This document shows, piece by piece, positions 1 to 9,136 of a DNA stretch of 64,000 nt (its first letter is position 1; each line of letters begins with the position of its first letter). This stretch comes from Ferruginibacter sp. (GTDB taxonomy: Bacteria; Bacteroidota; Bacteroidia; Chitinophagales; Chitinophagaceae). Below the pieces are notes generated by a model, which searched no databases, was not told the DNA's origin, and saw only the letters and a program-made list of their open reading frames with translations. The stretch lies in NCBI GenBank assembly GCA_013141435.1, contig JABFQZ010000009.1, positions 1-64,000 on the forward strand, in the 5' to 3' direction. The translations under genes and the position numbers were made by a program.

Positions 1-14
1 AAACGACGAATGAA

Positions 15-133
15 CCTCTGGCGTACAGAGGCAATTTTTAGGTGGCTACTCCTCTACAAATATTTTTTAGAGGTTTGTAAGAATTTTTATGCCCTGAAAT
101 TAAAAACGACTTTTTGAGGGACGACTAACTAAT
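15..133. repeat. Two short hairpins and a partial interspersed repeat at the left edge
   Basis: The gene-free stretch 1-326 contains two small perfect hairpins: CCTCTG/CAGAGG at 15-31 and CCTCTA/TAGAGG at 51-73. Positions 109-133 match 25743-25767 in 23 of 25 bases (core ACTTTTTGAGGGA), which marks a copy of an interspersed repeat also seen, more diverged, at 48023-48067. The rest, to 326, is AT-rich and shows no coding frame. The left part may belong to an element cut off by the window edge. Confidence 0.5.
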
Positions 134-326
134 GGAAAATTAATAAAATAGAATTGGTACAACTTGTTTCCAATTATTCTTAAAAAAAGTAATGATACTA
201 ATTGTACAAACAACTAGAAAAATATTTGTTTAGCATTTAGAAATGTTTTTTGTAAAATCTTTTGAATTTGATAATCTGATAACCAAAATTAAACTCTTGC
301 ATTTAAGTAAAACAAAAAAAATATCT

Positions 327-1349
327 TTACACTTTACTCATGCTTTTCTCCCATTCCCAAGCCGATAGCATCATATCATCTAAATCAAATTTTGTATGCC
401 AATGTAATTCGTTTTTTGCTTTATCGTTATTAGCGTAAATAGCAATTACATCGCCTTCTCTCCTGTTGGACAAAGTATAATTTAATAAAATGCCACTTAC
501 TTTTTCAAAAGTTTTAATAACTTCTAATACACTGTAACCATTGCCTGTACCAAGGTTAAATACATCGCAATTTGTTTTATTGGTTTTGTTTTCTAAATTT
601 TTTATTGCCAATGTGTGTGCATGTGCAATGTCGCATACATGTATAAAATCTCTTACACAAGTGCCATCTTTGGTATCGTAATCGCTACCCCATACTTTCA
701 TTTGAAGTAGCTTGCCTATAGCAGTTTGTGTAATTGCTGGTACTAAATTTTGAGGTTTGCCTATTGGTAATTCGCCAATAGCAATAGAAGGGTGAGCACC
801 AACAGGGTTAAAATAACGCAGCAAAACGGCTTCTAAATTTATACAACTTTTTACAGTATCTCTTACAATTTCTTCGCCCATTTGCTTAGTAGCACCATAC
901 GGAGATGCGGCTGTTAAAAATGGAGATTCCTCAGTAACGGGTATTATATCTGGGTTTCCGTACACTGTGCAAGATGATGAGAATACAAAATGAGGTACTT
1001 TAAATTCGGTAGCACAACGCAAAATATTTATAAGAGAGTTTACATTATTATCGTAATAAGCCAAAGGGTTTTCTACAGATTCACTTACAGCTTTATAGGC
1101 AGCAAAATGTATAATGCCAGATATATTTTCGTTTTCTTGAAAAATGGCATGGGTTTCATCAAAATTACATAGGTTTACTTTATAGTTTTTTACATCTACA
1201 CCTGTAATTTTTTTTACGCCTTTTAAAATATCTGCGTTACTTCTGCTGTTATTGTCTATAGAAATTACATGATAACCATTTTCTATTAAATCTACCAAGG
1301 TATGTGAGCCTATATAACCACAGCCACCAGTAACTATAATTGTTTTCAT
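327..1349 (-). CDS. galE: UDP-glucose 4-epimerase
   Basis: This 340-residue extended short-chain dehydrogenase interconverts UDP-glucose and UDP-galactose in the cytoplasm and so supplies galactosyl precursors for surface polysaccharides. The N-terminal NAD-binding motif TGGCGYIGSHT is at residues 7-17. The catalytic Ser/Thr region SSSCTVYGNP and the YGATK (YxxxK) motif follow near 125-155, and RYFNPVGAHP is the usual GalE signature. The length is typical for bacterial GalE (about 338) and the ATG start is clear. A hairpin terminator separates it from the phosphate transporter gene upstream, so it is probably transcribed on its own. The family also includes enzymes acting on UDP-GlcNAc, and sequence alone does not fix the substrate range. 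Confidence 0.93.
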   Translation of the reverse strand: MKTIIVTGGCGYIGSHTLVDLIENGYHVISIDNNSRSNADILKGVKKITGVDVKNYKVNLCNFDETHAIFQENENISGIIHFAAYKAVSESVENPLAYYDNNVNSLINILRCATEFKVPHFVFSSSCTVYGNPDIIPVTEESPFLTAASPYGATKQMGEEIVRDTVKSCINLEAVLLRYFNPVGAHPSIAIGELPIGKPQNLVPAITQTAIGKLLQMKVWGSDYDTKDGTCVRDFIHVCDIAHAHTLAIKNLENKTNKTNCDVFNLGTGNGYSVLEVIKTFEKVSGILLNYTLSNRREGDVIAIYANNDKAKNELHWHTKFDLDDMMLSAWEWEKSMSKV

Positions 1350-1392
1350 AAACTATTAGTCAGTTTTTAAAAAAGATAATACAAATTTAACC

Positions 1393-1430
1393 AAAAAGGT
1401 TGCCAACTACATAAAGTTGACAACCTTTTT
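1393..1430 (-). terminator. Rho-independent terminator of the pit gene
   Basis: AAAAAGGTTGCCAAC (1393-1407) pairs with GTTGACAACCTTTTT (1416-1430) around an 8-base loop with one mismatch. Read on the minus strand it ends in a T run just after the pit stop codon at 1454. Confidence 0.8.
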
Positions 1431-1453
1431 ACGTTATTTAAAAATAAAAATTT

Positions 1454-2875
1454 TTAGCCATGCCCCAAGAAAAAATGTACAATATAATACACCAATGCAG
1501 CAATAGCAGCGCTTACAGGTATGGTAAGCACCCATGCCCAAATAAGGCTTACTGTAATACCCCAACGTACAGCACTTAATCTTTTGGTAGCACCTACGCC
1601 AATTATAGCACCAGTAATAGTATGAGTAGTACTTACCGGAATACCCATTTGCTCTGTTACAAATAAAGTAAAAGCACCTGCAGTTTCGGCGGCTACACCT
1701 TCTAATGGGGTAACTTTAGTTATTTTTGTACCCATTGTCTTTACAATTTTCATACCACCACTCATAGTACCAATGCCTATTGCAGTATAGCATGCAATTG
1801 GTATCCATGTTACTTCCTTTAGCACTGCACCAGCATCGGCATATACTGCTACTCCATAATAGGCTACATAAGCTGCACCAATAATACCCATAACTTTTTG
1901 TGCATCATTGCCGCCATGCCCTATGCTAAATGCTGCTGACGAAAACAACTGCAATTTTTTAAACATTTTTGCAGTACGATATGCATTTGGAGATTTTACT
2001 TTTTCGGAATATATATAAGCTACAATAAATACAAACACTAAAAAGAAAATTACACTTAATTGTATTCTATTATCAGCTTTTTTTATTGCTTTTTCAATTT
2101 GTGATACATCGGCAAAAGGGTTAACAGCAATAATTTCCGCCGCTACTTTTTTCTCATTAATATTACCATACTTTGGTATCAATGACATTGCAATTGTAGT
2201 ATTTTTAATAGCAGCATCTAATTCTATTTGTTTTGAAGGGTTGGTTTTTACCTCTTTTGTCAAATCCTTTATTTTGTAATACTTTCCTATATTTTCTTCA
2301 ACTTTATTGTATTTGTATGTTTGAAAAAGTACCCAAGTGCCAAAAGTTGCAAGCAATATTATTCCTATTTTTAACCAAGTATTGCGCATTATTGTTACCA
2401 CAGTAATAAAAATAGACACAGCCATACCAACAAGTGGTGCTAAGAAAATAAAAAATATTATTTTTATTATGTATTCCATTTCTAAAATAATATTGAGATT
2501 AGCAGTGCCCTTAGCCATAAAAGCATGGGTAATAGCAGCACCAGCAAAACCACCTATTAAGGTATGCGACGAAGACGATGGTATGCCATACCACCAAGTA
2601 AGTAAGTTCCAAAGTATGGCAGCAATTAAGCCAGATAAAATTACAGGCAATGTTATATACTCTACATGTACCGATTTTGCAATAGTGTTGGCTACAGCAT
2701 GGTCTTTAAAAATAAAATATGCAATAAAATTAAAAAATGCTGCCCATACTACTGCCTGAAAAGGTGTAAGCACTTTTGTAGAAACTATTGTAGCAATAGA
2801 GTTTGCCGCATCATGAAAACCATTAATGAAATCGAAAATTAGGGCTAAAATTATTATTGTTATAAAAAGAGTCAT
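1454..2875 (-). CDS. Inorganic phosphate transporter, Pit family
   Basis: This 473-residue inner-membrane low-affinity phosphate/cation symporter belongs to the PHO4/Pit family. It has the two inverted family signatures, GFHDAANSIAT near residue 19 and GHGGNDAQKVMG near 318. Hydrophobic segments are grouped in an N-terminal and a C-terminal block. A hydrophilic central stretch at about 190-275, rich in Lys and Glu, separates them and is common in Bacteroidota members. It lies 94 bp downstream of a DUF47/PhoU-like gene on the same strand, which is the standard Pit-accessory pairing and supports phosphate as the substrate. Its own terminator follows at 1393-1430. A second possible -7 element, CAAATTTA at 2910-2917, lies in the intergenic gap. 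Confidence 0.92.
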   Translation of the reverse strand: MTLFITIIILALIFDFINGFHDAANSIATIVSTKVLTPFQAVVWAAFFNFIAYFIFKDHAVANTIAKSVHVEYITLPVILSGLIAAILWNLLTWWYGIPSSSSHTLIGGFAGAAITHAFMAKGTANLNIILEMEYIIKIIFFIFLAPLVGMAVSIFITVVTIMRNTWLKIGIILLATFGTWVLFQTYKYNKVEENIGKYYKIKDLTKEVKTNPSKQIELDAAIKNTTIAMSLIPKYGNINEKKVAAEIIAVNPFADVSQIEKAIKKADNRIQLSVIFFLVFVFIVAYIYSEKVKSPNAYRTAKMFKKLQLFSSAAFSIGHGGNDAQKVMGIIGAAYVAYYGVAVYADAGAVLKEVTWIPIACYTAIGIGTMSGGMKIVKTMGTKITKVTPLEGVAAETAGAFTLFVTEQMGIPVSTTHTITGAIIGVGATKRLSAVRWGITVSLIWAWVLTIPVSAAIAALVYYIVHFFLGHG

Positions 2876-2969
2876 AATAAAATATAAATGTGGGAACGTA
2901 AAAAATTACAAATTTAAAATGCGTTGGCTTTAAATTTGCAAATTTTTACATTTGCAAATTTTCACATTG

Positions 2970-3617
2970 TTATGCGTACTTTACTATAATACTTTCTATT
3001 ACGTTTGAAGCATCTTCGCATTTATCTGTTACAATTTCCATTACTTGATATATTTCTTTTTTCTTTATTAATTCTTTTACATTATCCTCTGTTGCAAAAA
3101 GTCGTTCAATACTCATATCGTAAATATCGTCGGCTTGGTTTTCGATACTATTTATGATTACTAAGGCATCGGTAATTTTACGCATATTTTTCATATTACG
3201 CAATTCGCTTACTGCATTATGCACTGCTACACAAGCTTGTTGTATAATATCTCCAAATTTTTGTATGCCAATATCATCTGGGTTTACTTTATAAAAGTTT
3301 ATTTTTTTTGCCGAAGCATAAATGTAATCAGCAATATCATCTAGTGCAGTGGCTAAATAATGTACATCTTCTCTATCAAACGGTGTTATAAAATTTTTGC
3401 CAAGCTCAGTAAAAATTTGATGTGTATAATCATCATTTACATGCTCCATGTCTTCTAACTCTTTTATTAGTTTTGCTCGGCTATCAAAATCAGCTTCGTT
3501 TACTACTTCTTTTAACTTATCGCCCATTTTTACTAGCTCGGCCGATACGCTTTCAAATAAATTGTAAAATACCCTGTCTTTAGGTAAAAAAATACTTAGA
3601 ATAGAATTGAAACTCAT
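2970..3617 (-). CDS. DUF47 (PhoU-like) phosphate transport accessory protein
   Basis: This 215-residue all-helical cytoplasmic protein belongs to the DUF47/Pit-accessory family, which is related to PhoU. The acidic helix segments characteristic of the family are visible: EDMEHVNDDYTHQIF near 52, DREDVHYLATALDDIADYIY near 80-98 and a C-terminal EIVTDKCEDASNVIESI segment. Known members bind metal through such E/D clusters and act with the adjacent Pit transporter. It is the first gene of a two-gene unit with pit. A TACTTTTG element (minus strand) lies 20 bp upstream of the ATG. The precise biochemical role of the family is not settled. Confidence 0.88.
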   Translation of the reverse strand: MSFNSILSIFLPKDRVFYNLFESVSAELVKMGDKLKEVVNEADFDSRAKLIKELEDMEHVNDDYTHQIFTELGKNFITPFDREDVHYLATALDDIADYIYASAKKINFYKVNPDDIGIQKFGDIIQQACVAVHNAVSELRNMKNMRKITDALVIINSIENQADDIYDMSIERLFATEDNVKELIKKKEIYQVMEIVTDKCEDASNVIESIIVKYA

Positions 3618-4180
3618 AATTGATAAAATTTTGAAGCAAAAGTATAATGAACCGTTAATAATTTAGTTTAAAAAAAATTGATAATAATTTGGTAATATAC
3701 CATTAATTATAAAATATAATTTTTTAAGAATATAAAAATAAGATATACCTAGTAAACAGTAGTTTTTCTTTTTCAATTTATACTAATTTATTGACAATCA
3801 GCAACAAATAGAAAATTTGTTTGGATAAAATTTTGAGGGGCTATTGTAAAAAAAATAGTATTGGATTAAATTTTTGATTACAAATATTGACATAATTAGA
3901 CCATTAGTTGATAAAATATAACATAGTACTAAAAAAATTATACAGAAAATTGAAAAATTTCTAGAGTTATCTGATATATCAAAATCATTTTGAAACATTA
4001 CTATGTTTATAATTTGAGAAAATTGATGAAATATTAAAAATGTGTATTTACTTTTTAATATTCAATTTCTTGTTTAACTATTGATAACAATAAAGTAATA
4101 TAAAGCTAACTATTCGTTAACCTTATATTCACATTCAGTTAATACCAAAGTTGTCTATTTGCATTACAAATAAACAACTC
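3618..4180. other. AT-rich divergent intergenic region without a recognised gene
   Basis: About 560 bp separate the divergent DUF47-pit and TonB-receptor units. The sequence is extremely AT-rich with many homopolymer tracts. The only open frame of note (3798-3998, minus) encodes a low-complexity peptide with no recognisable features, and I do not call it. The region probably holds promoters for both sides. I see no palindromic operator or clear pho-box-like direct repeat. Confidence 0.5.
3637..3644 (-). promoter_or_regulatory. Candidate -7 element of the DUF47-pit unit
   Basis: CAAAAGTA on the plus strand reads TACTTTTG on the minus strand, matching the Bacteroidota TAnnTTTG consensus 20 bp before the DUF47 start. 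No convincing -33 element was picked out. Confidence 0.45.
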
Positions 4181-6967
4181 ATGAAGATTACAATTATAGT
4201 ACTAAATTTTTTATTTATTTCCCTGTTTACTTTTGCTCAAAATGGGGTTTTGGAAGGGAGAGTTATAGATTCAAAAACAAATAGTAGCATTTCATCTGCA
4301 ACCATACAAGTTTTAAATGAGAACCTCAGTAAAGCTTCAAATGTAGATGGGCAATTTACTATTTCATTATTTACAACAAAAAAATACAGTTTACAAATAT
4401 CGGCTATTGGTTATAAAACCAAAATAGTAGATGATGTAATGGTAGAAGCAGGCAAAACAACAACTTTAAATATAAGTTTAGAATTAGCTAATAAAAATGA
4501 AAGCGAAGTAATTGTAAAATCATCTTCAAAAAAGGAAAGTACCGTTTCGTTAATTGCTTTTCAAAAAAACACTACAGTTGTGGCGTCAGTAATAAGTGCC
4601 GAAGCTATACGCCGTAGCCCCGATAAAAATACTGGCGAAGTTTTAAAGAGAGTTCCTGGCACTTCCATTCAAGAAGGAAAATACTTAATTGTAAGAGGAT
4701 TGGCAGATAGGTATAACCAAGCAATGATGAATGGCATTTTGTTGAGTAGTACAGAGCCTGACAGAAAAACATTTAGTTTTGATATTATACCATCTTCTAT
4801 GGTAGATAATATTGTAATAAATAAAACATTTATACCTGAGTTGCCTGGCGAATGGGCAGGTGGATTAATACAAGTAAATACCAAAGATGTACCAAGCAAA
4901 AATTTTTTGAACATACAAATTGGCACTGGATTTAATACACAAACAATAGGCAAAGATTTTTATGGTTATAAAGGTAGTAGTACCGATTTTTTAGGATACG
5001 ATAATGGTGAAAGATCATTACCTGCTAGCTTTCCTGTAAAAACAGTGTTTGCAAGCGAAACCTTTAATGAAGCACAAAAAGCTACTTTAGGTGCTACTTT
5101 AAAAAACAATTGGGTAGCCAATAAAACAAACAATACACTTAATGAATCGGTTTTAATAAATGGTGGATTTAATAAAAAAATATTTGGCAATAATAAAATT
5201 GCAGCTGTGCTTGGATTTAATTACAACAAAAGCAATAAAAGAATACAATCACAAAATAGAATAATTCGATTTCAAAACAATGTACCCGATTTATACTTTG
5301 ATTACGATAATTCTAAATACAGTAAAGATGTGTTAGCTGGAGCTATAGCTAACATTACTTTACAACTTGGTAATAACAGTAAAATTTCGATAAAAAATAT
5401 TTTAAATGTAAACACCACAAATTATGCTACACTTAGAAATGGGTTGGATTATGAAGGGCGATTTGCTGGTGTTGCCGATAAAATTAAAGCCACCGAACTA
5501 GGCTTTAAAGCCAATACATTTTTCAATACACAACTATCGATAGATAATAATTTGCCGAAATACAAAACCAAATTACATTGGTATGGTAGTTTTAATATTT
5601 TAGACCAATATGTGCCTGATCAAAGACGTGTGCAATATGTACAAGAAAACCCCTCAATAGCCAATTCGCCTTACATAATTTATATACCAATAGCTAAAAC
5701 ATCGCAAAAAAACGGAAGTCGCTATTTTGGATTTTTAAACGATTATGTTTACACTGCTGGGGCAGATATTAGCAAAACATTTATAACAAAAAGTTTATCG
5801 CAAACTATAAAAGGAGGATATTTTTTTCAGGTAAAAGATAGATTGTTTGACGCTAGAGCTTTTTCAATTTACAATCCATCGGGCAGTAATCAATTTCAAA
5901 CATTACCTCAAGACAAAGTTTTTTCGGCAGAAAATTTTACAACCGGAAGCGATAATAAATTACATTTTAATGAATTAGCAGGCAGCAGTTATAGATACAT
6001 TGCTAATTCTATTTTAAATGCAGGTTATCTTCAATTCGATAATCAGATAACATTGAAATTACGTGCAGTTTGGGGAGTAAGGGTTGAAGATTTTGACCAA
6101 GTTATTGGAAGTCTTAAAAAAAGCGATCCTCGTCATGTTTACAACAAGATAACTGATTTTTTGCCTGGCATAAATATTACCTACAAAGTAAATGATAAAA
6201 CTAATTTTAGAATTTCTGGTTCTCAAACTGTGGTAAGACCCGAATTTAGAGAGCTTAGTACTTTTCAGTTTTATGATTTTGATTTGAGTGCTACAGTTGC
6301 AGGAAATACAGGTTTGGAAAGAACAAAAGTTAGCAATTTCGATTTGAGATACGAAGCATACCCAAGGGCTGGTGAGTTATTTACTTTAGGAGCATTTTAC
6401 AAATATTTTAAAAAGCCATTAGAAGCATACATAAACCCAGCATCTGGCGATGGAAGTACATACAATTTATTAAATGCCGATGAAGCGAATGGTTTTGGAG
6501 CAGAATTTGAATTTAGAAAAAAATTAGATTTTAATGCCGCACTAAAAAACTTTACTGTGCAAGGCAACTTATCGTACATTTTTAACAGGGTAAAATCTTT
6601 AGATAGAGCCATGCAAGGTCAAAGCCCTTATTTAATAAATGCAAGTGTACAATACGATTTAGAAAAATATGGATTTACAACTACCTTATTGTTTAACGAA
6701 ATTGGAAGACGCATAGCATTAGTTGGTGGTGGAGACCAACCTCCAGTTTGGGAAAATCCACGACCAATATTAGATTTTCAAATTGCAAAAAAAGTATTAC
6801 AAAAAAAAGCAGAACTAAAATTAAATATTGCTGATATTATTAATAAAGAAGCTATTTTTTACACTGATGTAAATAACAATAATAAATACGATAAAAATAT
6901 TGACTCATTCATCATTAAAAGAAAATATGGCACCAATGTAAGTTTCTCATTTAGCTACAATTTTTAA
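4181..6967 (+). CDS. TonB-dependent outer-membrane receptor with N-terminal carboxypeptidase-regulatory-like domain
   Basis: The start is placed at the ATG at 4181, giving 928 residues, because it opens directly into a signal peptide (MKITIIVLNFLFISLF...FAQ). A TTG 30 bp upstream would add residues before that signal. After the signal come a carboxypeptidase-regulatory-like beta-sandwich (about 22-105), a plug domain (about 135-240, including KRVPGTSIQEGKYLIVRGL and a FIPELPGEWAGGLIQV stretch) and a long beta-barrel ending in the aromatic C-terminus SFSYNF. The protein imports an unidentified ligand across the outer membrane using TonB energy. The next gene, 33 bp downstream, encodes a surface-type lipoprotein and is probably co-transcribed. 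Phosphate genes lie across the divergent promoter region, so a phosphate-related ligand is possible, but this is inference. It is not a canonical SusC. Confidence 0.88.
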   Translation: MKITIIVLNFLFISLFTFAQNGVLEGRVIDSKTNSSISSATIQVLNENLSKASNVDGQFTISLFTTKKYSLQISAIGYKTKIVDDVMVEAGKTTTLNISLELANKNESEVIVKSSSKKESTVSLIAFQKNTTVVASVISAEAIRRSPDKNTGEVLKRVPGTSIQEGKYLIVRGLADRYNQAMMNGILLSSTEPDRKTFSFDIIPSSMVDNIVINKTFIPELPGEWAGGLIQVNTKDVPSKNFLNIQIGTGFNTQTIGKDFYGYKGSSTDFLGYDNGERSLPASFPVKTVFASETFNEAQKATLGATLKNNWVANKTNNTLNESVLINGGFNKKIFGNNKIAAVLGFNYNKSNKRIQSQNRIIRFQNNVPDLYFDYDNSKYSKDVLAGAIANITLQLGNNSKISIKNILNVNTTNYATLRNGLDYEGRFAGVADKIKATELGFKANTFFNTQLSIDNNLPKYKTKLHWYGSFNILDQYVPDQRRVQYVQENPSIANSPYIIYIPIAKTSQKNGSRYFGFLNDYVYTAGADISKTFITKSLSQTIKGGYFFQVKDRLFDARAFSIYNPSGSNQFQTLPQDKVFSAENFTTGSDNKLHFNELAGSSYRYIANSILNAGYLQFDNQITLKLRAVWGVRVEDFDQVIGSLKKSDPRHVYNKITDFLPGINITYKVNDKTNFRISGSQTVVRPEFRELSTFQFYDFDLSATVAGNTGLERTKVSNFDLRYEAYPRAGELFTLGAFYKYFKKPLEAYINPASGDGSTYNLLNADEANGFGAEFEFRKKLDFNAALKNFTVQGNLSYIFNRVKSLDRAMQGQSPYLINASVQYDLEKYGFTTTLLFNEIGRRIALVGGGDQPPVWENPRPILDFQIAKKVLQKKAELKLNIADIINKEAIFYTDVNNNNKYDKNIDSFIIKRKYGTNVSFSFSYNF

Positions 6968-7000
6968 ACAAAAAAATTATTTTACAAAAACAAAAAAAAC

Positions 7001-8416
7001 ATGAAAAAATTATTTATTTACACATCTTTAATTGCACTATCGGCAATAAGCTGTAGAAAAATTGAAGTAGATGGCACTACAATTGTTACTCCTCCTGCAA
7101 CTGGAGGCACTTCGGAAAATGTGATACTAGAAGGTAGAATAACTAGTAGTAGAACATTACATGCGCAATACACATACAAACTACGTGGGCTTGTATATGT
7201 AACAAATGGTGCTATACTTACTATAGAGCCTGGTACAAAAATAGTTGGAGAATTAAATAAACAAGGCGGACTAATTATTACCCGTAGTTGCAAAATTATT
7301 GCAGATGGCACAGCAGATAAACCAATTGTATTTACATCTGAAGCAACATCTCCTAAAAGAGGCGATTGGGCTGGACTTGTATTGCTTGGTAATGCACCCA
7401 CAAACTCATCGTTTAACGGGGTACAAGGTATAGGAGAAATAGAAGGTGGTATTAACAATAGTGATGGTTTAGGTTTATATGGTACACCAAGCACTCAAGC
7501 TCAAAACCCTGCAGATAATAGTGGAATTTTACGCTATGTTAGGGTAGAGTATGCAGGTTATGCCTTTTTGCCCGATAAAGAAATAAATGGTATAACTTTT
7601 GGCGGTGTAGGTAATGGTACTATTGTAGATTATGTACAAGTATCTTACGCTAACGACGATTCTTTTGAGTGGTTTGGTGGTACTGTAAATTGCAAACATA
7701 TTATTGCGTACAGAGGCTTGGACGATGATTTTGATACCGATAATGGCTATACAGGAAAAGTACAATTTGGTATTGCATTAAGAGATTCGGCAGTTGCTGA
7801 TATTTCTAAAAGCGAAGCCTTTGAAAGTGATAATGATGCAAATGGCAGTTCATTATTGCCACAAACTGCGGCAGTATTTTCTAACATGACGGTAATGGGA
7901 CCAAAGGCTACTTTAACAAATACTGGCAATAGTTTATTTGTATGGGGAGCTCAAATAAGAAGAAATTCGAGCATGTCTATTTTCAATTCTATTATATTGG
8001 GTTATCAGAATGGATTATATATAGATGCTACAAAAGGAGTACCAACGGATAACAATATCCCTACATCTTTATTTGTACAAAATACAATAATAGCAGGCTG
8101 CCCTACACCAGTTTTATACAGCATTGCAGGCAATACCAATGTACCACTTACTGTTAATACTAATGCTACTATTGCAAACTGGTTAAATACAGTTGCCTAC
8201 AACAATAGCAGTTTAACAAATAATAGTGATGCTGGTATAATAGCACCGTTTAATTATTTAATACCCGATTTTAATCCTGCATCTGCTTCATCGGCAGCAG
8301 CAGCAGGCGCAAGTTTTACACATGCAAAAGTATCTACAGGGTTTACATCTGTAGCCTATAAAGGTGCTTGTGCTGTAGGAGATACTTGGTGGAAAGTTTG
8401 GACAAAATATATGTAA
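7001..8416 (+). CDS. Predicted beta-structured lipoprotein partner of the TonB receptor
   Basis: This 471-residue exported lipoprotein has a signal peptide with lipobox ALSAISC, giving Cys18. The body is rich in Gly, Asn, Thr and short beta-strand repeats (for example GAILTIEPGTKIVGELN and GGLIITRSCKIIADGT), in the style of right-handed beta-helix proteins. DDSFEWFGG and DDDFDTDNGYTG are conspicuous acidic, possibly metal-binding, segments at about 222-250. It follows the TonB receptor by 33 bp with no terminator between and is closed by a strong hairpin terminator. The two genes probably form a receptor/surface-lipoprotein pair functionally analogous to SusC/SusD, although this is not a SusD fold. 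Ligand unknown. Confidence 0.7.
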   Translation: MKKLFIYTSLIALSAISCRKIEVDGTTIVTPPATGGTSENVILEGRITSSRTLHAQYTYKLRGLVYVTNGAILTIEPGTKIVGELNKQGGLIITRSCKIIADGTADKPIVFTSEATSPKRGDWAGLVLLGNAPTNSSFNGVQGIGEIEGGINNSDGLGLYGTPSTQAQNPADNSGILRYVRVEYAGYAFLPDKEINGITFGGVGNGTIVDYVQVSYANDDSFEWFGGTVNCKHIIAYRGLDDDFDTDNGYTGKVQFGIALRDSAVADISKSEAFESDNDANGSSLLPQTAAVFSNMTVMGPKATLTNTGNSLFVWGAQIRRNSSMSIFNSIILGYQNGLYIDATKGVPTDNNIPTSLFVQNTIIAGCPTPVLYSIAGNTNVPLTVNTNATIANWLNTVAYNNSSLTNNSDAGIIAPFNYLIPDFNPASASSAAAAGASFTHAKVSTGFTSVAYKGACAVGDTWWKVWTKYM

Positions 8417-8436
8417 TACAAATTAATATTTAAATT

Positions 8437-8469
8437 AAAAAAAGCAGCACTGTTAGTGCTGCTTTTTTT
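8437..8469 (+). terminator. Rho-independent terminator
   Basis: AAGCAGCAC (8442-8450) pairs with GTGCTGCTT (8456-8464) around the loop TGTTA and is followed by a run of T residues. It closes the TonB receptor-lipoprotein unit. Confidence 0.88.
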
Positions 8470-8480
8470 AATTTAACAAC

Positions 8481-8981
8481 ATGAAGAAAAAAATATTTTA
8501 TATTGCCGTATCAGCTGTATTAATTTTATTTTTTGCTTGCAATAATCAAAATGAGAATAATAATGTATTGAATAAATATGTAGATATGAGTTGGTTAGAT
8601 TCTATTGTAAAAAATAGTGATACTAGTTATTCAAAAAATTATAAACGAACCGATTTTGTAAGTGCAAATTATTATATTGCCTATAAAGACTCTACCACTT
8701 GCTAAGTTATGAAAGATAGCCCAAAACATGTGCGACAAATTATTATTGCAAAAAAATGATAAGCGTATTTTCTTTGCTGAATATTATGCCAATGGGCAAC
8801 AATGATTGATGTAAAACTTGATAGTTTTGGTAAATATAATGACGCTGCATTTGAATATTATGAAAATGGCGCATTAAAAACCAAGGGGAAATATAACCAT
8901 GGGTTTAGAATTGGACAATGGAAAGAATGCGATAAAAAAGGAAATATAAATGCAATAGTAAATTACGATAGCAATGGGTAA
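8481..8981 (+). pseudogene. Decayed MORN-repeat (YwqK-like) lipoprotein gene
   Basis: The frame opens with an ATG and a lipoprotein signal (lipobox LFFAC, Cys20), then stops at 8703-8705 after 74 codons. Coding-like sequence continues. In another frame, about 8714-8805 reads DKRIFFAEYYANGQQ. From 8811 to 8981 the original frame reads FEYYENGALKTKGKY followed by FRIGQWKECDKKGN. The YYxNGxxKxxGxYxxGxxxGxW pattern is typical of MORN/YwqK repeats, so the fragments appear to be one gene broken by at least two frame changes and internal stops. It starts 12 bp after the preceding terminator. If the lesions are assembly errors, the intact protein would be about 165 residues. Family function is unknown; such proteins are often associated with the surface or with toxin immunity. 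Confidence 0.7.
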
Positions 8982-9136
8982 GAAAAAATTAGGTAATATT
9001 TCAATTCGGTTTTTACTTTTTAATTATAGAAGGACGTATTGTACTAATACTAAATTTTGTTTAGTCTTACAAAATAATATAATTCTCAACTAAAAGAAGC
9101 GTTATAAAAGTACTTACTTATTAAAGAAGAGAAAAA

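Noticed and set aside
3798-3998. 66-codon minus-strand ORF
   Set aside because: Low-complexity AT-rich peptide with no family features, in a divergent promoter region; it is expected by chance.
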